From Microbacterium schleiferi (GTDB lineage Bacteria; Actinomycetota; Actinomycetes; Actinomycetales; Microbacteriaceae), in the NCBI RefSeq assembly GCF_015565955.1, contig NZ_CP064760.1, forward strand, positions 3,100,001-3,164,000: 64,000 nucleotides of DNA, read 5' to 3'. This document shows positions 62,508-64,000 of this stretch, piece after piece. Each line of letters starts with the position of its first letter. Position 1 is the first letter of the stretch. Below the pieces are notes generated by a model. That model did not search any database. It was not told where the DNA came from and saw nothing but the letters and a program-made list of their open reading frames with translations. Both the position numbers and the translations under genes were made by a program.

Positions 62508-63311
62508 TCAGCTGGCCGCGCTGAAGAACTCCAGGCCGGCGGCGCGGAAGTCTCGGGATCCCGGAGTGTTGAAGTGATGGCGGTCGGGAATCTCGACGAA
62601 CGTGCTGTTCGGTGTCGCGTCGGCGAGGCGGCGGGAGCGCGGGAGGATCGCGTCCTCGCTGCCCGTCGCGAACAACACCGGCTGCTGCGGAGGCCGGGCA
62701 GGATCGGGGTCCCCGGCCTCACCGAAGCGCATTCCCTCGGCGAGCGCGACGAGAGCTGAGAGGTCGTTCCCGGGCACCCGCTCGGCCAGCGTCACGTAGT
62801 TGTTGGTGACCTTGTCGGTGACCGGAGTGCCCTCGGCGACATAGGCCTTGGCCTGATCGAGCTGGAGGCGGGCCAGCGGCGTGCCATCGGGGATGCCGCC
62901 GAGGACCGCACGGGTCACCAGCTGCGGGCGGTCGACGGCCAGCTGCCACCCGACGCGAGCACCGAGGGAGTAGCCGAGATACCGAGCGGAGTCGATGAGG
63001 TACGTGTCGAGCACCGTCGCGAGGTCGTCGATGAACGAACGCATCTCATACGCGCGGCGGTCGTGTGGCTTGTCGCTCGCCCCGTGCCCGCGCTGATCGA
63101 CACCGAGGACGCGGAATCCGGCGCGGGTGAGGTCGCGCACCCAGCCCGTGTTCACCCAGTTGTCGCGGCAGCTCGACGAGAATCCATGGACCGCAAGGAC
63201 CGTCTCGGCATCCGGATCACCCCAGGAGTAGGTGGCGATACGGTACCCCTCGCCCACCATGACGTACTGCGGGTCGGGCATCTCGGTTAGCGGGCGCGGT
63301 GCGGCATCCAT
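62508..63311 (-). CDS. Alpha/beta hydrolase
   Basis: The 267-residue enzyme has an N-terminal HG motif (AVHGFSSSCRDNW) and nucleophile elbow LGYSLGARVGWQLA, the GxSxG serine. The C-terminus GSEDAILPRSRRL and IPDRHHFNTPGS supply the Asp and His. It looks like an esterase/lipase of the epoxide-hydrolase-like group. Start ATG 63311. Confidence 0.88.
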   Translation of the reverse strand: MDAAPRPLTEMPDPQYVMVGEGYRIATYSWGDPDAETVLAVHGFSSSCRDNWVNTGWVRDLTRAGFRVLGVDQRGHGASDKPHDRRAYEMRSFIDDLATVLDTYLIDSARYLGYSLGARVGWQLAVDRPQLVTRAVLGGIPDGTPLARLQLDQAKAYVAEGTPVTDKVTNNYVTLAERVPGNDLSALVALAEGMRFGEAGDPDPARPPQQPVLFATGSEDAILPRSRRLADATPNSTFVEIPDRHHFNTPGSRDFRAAGLEFFSAAS

Positions 63312-63351
63312 GCGCCCATTCTCGCGTCGGGGAGCCCCCGTGCGGGATGGA

Positions 63352-63402
63352 TGCCGAGATCACGGCGCGTCGTCGACGAGATTATCGAGTCGGATCTCGG
63401 CA
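63352..63402. repeat. Small inverted repeat between hydrolase and VOC genes
   Basis: TGCCGAGATC (63352-63361) and GATCTCGGCA (63393-63402) are perfect complements with a 31-nt loop, midway between the VOC gene stop and the hydrolase start. A terminator for the VOC gene is the simplest role. Confidence 0.6.
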
Positions 63403-63458
63403 CGTGCGGTCAACGGATGCCCGGAGGAGGGACCGACCCAGGCGCGCAGCGTGCAGCG

Positions 63459-63872
63459 TCAGTCGGTGAGCTGCTGAATGCGGATGAGGTTGCCGGCGGG
63501 ATCACGCACCGCACAGTCGCGCAGGCCGTAGGCCTGGTCGATCGGTTCCTGCACGATCTCGGCGCCAGCTGTCTCGAGTGCCGCGAAGGTCGCGTCAAGG
63601 TCACGGGTCGCGAGGTTGATCCCGAAGTATGAGCCTTTGGTGATCAGCTCAAGCAGCGTCGTGCGCTCCTGATCGGTCAGACCCGGGGTCGCAGCCGGCG
63701 GATGCAGCACGATCGCGGTATCGGGCTGTCCTGCCGGCCCCACCGTGATCCAGCGCATGTCCTCATAGCCGACATCGAGCCGAACCTCGTACCCGAGAAC
63801 GTCCCGATAGAAGGCGAGCGAGTCCTCAGGGTCGAGGTGAGGAAGAAAGCTCGAGTGGATCGTGGTCTCCAT
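63459..63872 (-). CDS. VOC (glyoxalase/bleomycin-resistance) family protein
   Basis: The 137-residue protein starts METTIHSSFLPHLDPEDSLA and has the VOC beta-alpha-beta3 repeat (FYRDVLGYEVRLDVG, RDPAGNLIRIQQLT). The usual metal-binding His and Glu are only partly present, so it may bind a ligand or metal without catalysis. The ATG at 63872 is preferred to the longer frame. Divergent from the gene at 63979. Confidence 0.85.
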   Translation of the reverse strand: METTIHSSFLPHLDPEDSLAFYRDVLGYEVRLDVGYEDMRWITVGPAGQPDTAIVLHPPAATPGLTDQERTTLLELITKGSYFGINLATRDLDATFAALETAGAEIVQEPIDQAYGLRDCAVRDPAGNLIRIQQLTD

Positions 63873-63978
63873 ACCGCTCACGGTAGTCCCGGCATCCGTC
63901 TCGCGCTTCTTGATTCCTGCTCGACGTGGTGCTCGAAGCGCACTGTCGCGTGTCGGCGACCTGACATAGCCTTCGGGC

Positions 63979-64000
63979 ATGAATCGCGACGAACTCGAGC
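63979..64000 (+). CDS. Start of a gene cut by the window end
   Basis: ATG 63979 opens MNRDELE and runs off the window. It is divergent from the VOC gene, with 106 bp between the starts. In actinobacteria this arrangement often places a regulator beside a VOC gene, but seven residues do not allow a call. Confidence 0.35.

Noticed and set aside
62039..62722. Repetitive ORFs in several frames over 62088-62507
   Set aside because: They arise from 152-bp tandem repeats; none has a ribosome site or protein-like composition.

Overview
The window is high-GC chromosomal DNA from an actinobacterium, most likely Microbacteriaceae (Microbacterium-like). The evidence is frequent GTG starts, many 4-bp ATGA/GTGA gene overlaps, a dnaK-grpE-dnaJ-hspR cluster with HAIR-type operators, a zinc-finger-free S14/L33/L28 ribosomal gene set, a branched-chain-type 2-oxoacid dehydrogenase operon, and protein sequences typical of that family. 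No rRNA or CRISPR array is present. This identification is inference from composition and protein families; no database search was possible.

Layout. 0-8.6 kb: membrane and ion-transport genes (AI-2E-type permeases, a GAP-family protein, DUF6325/SHOCT small proteins, a K+ channel, a SulP anion transporter, a ClC-type channel, DUF998). 8.6-12.8 kb: heat-shock operon dnaK-grpE-dnaJ-hspR behind a strong promoter flanked by two HspR boxes. 12.8-19.9 kb: acetyltransferase, KhtTU-like K+/H+ antiporter, UMF1-type MFS transporter, a triple 90-nt structured repeat, two divergent His/Gly-rich MarR-like regulators, dcd. 19.9-24.8 kb: a small island integrated in a tRNA-Gly(CCC) gene, with a 48-bp att duplication. 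It carries a tyrosine integrase, an excisionase-like protein, a winged-helix protein whose gene contains iteron-like repeats, a small-terminase-like protein and four unknown small genes; it looks like a minimal phage satellite or integrative element. 25.0-27.3 kb: a lipoprotein gene broken by a 1,666-bp IS1380-family element. 27.5-41.7 kb: TetR/ABC efflux, ribokinase and nucleoside hydrolase, an EamA exporter, a beta-lactamase-fold lipoprotein lacking its catalytic residues, an iron-controlled heme oxygenase with a DUF2470 partner, a Pif1-like helicase, a CopD-CtaG protein, HU, and rpmB-rpmG-rpsN. 41.8-49.0 kb: a long minus-strand zinc operon (znuA-like binding protein, ATPase, permease, Zur, second permease, TIGR03943 protein, a secreted-type protein, 3-methyladenine glycosylase) headed by a Zur-type box. 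49.1-53.8 kb: hisC and the three 2-oxoacid dehydrogenase genes. 53.8-64 kb: WXG100-like and hydrolase pair, purB, aldo/keto reductase, hydrolases and a VOC protein.

Six genes (GAP protein, dnaJ, MFS transporter, lipoprotein, Pif1-like helicase, hydrolase) are each broken by one missing base in or next to a G/C homopolymer. Because dnaJ is among them and restoring one base gives a full family-like protein every time, I read most of these as sequencing errors rather than pseudogenes. The coordinates below give the reconstructed genes.

The most interesting material is the satellite-like island with its internal repeat array, four unrelated families of intergenic structured or tandem repeats, the zinc operon, and the WXG100-like plus hydrolase pair.
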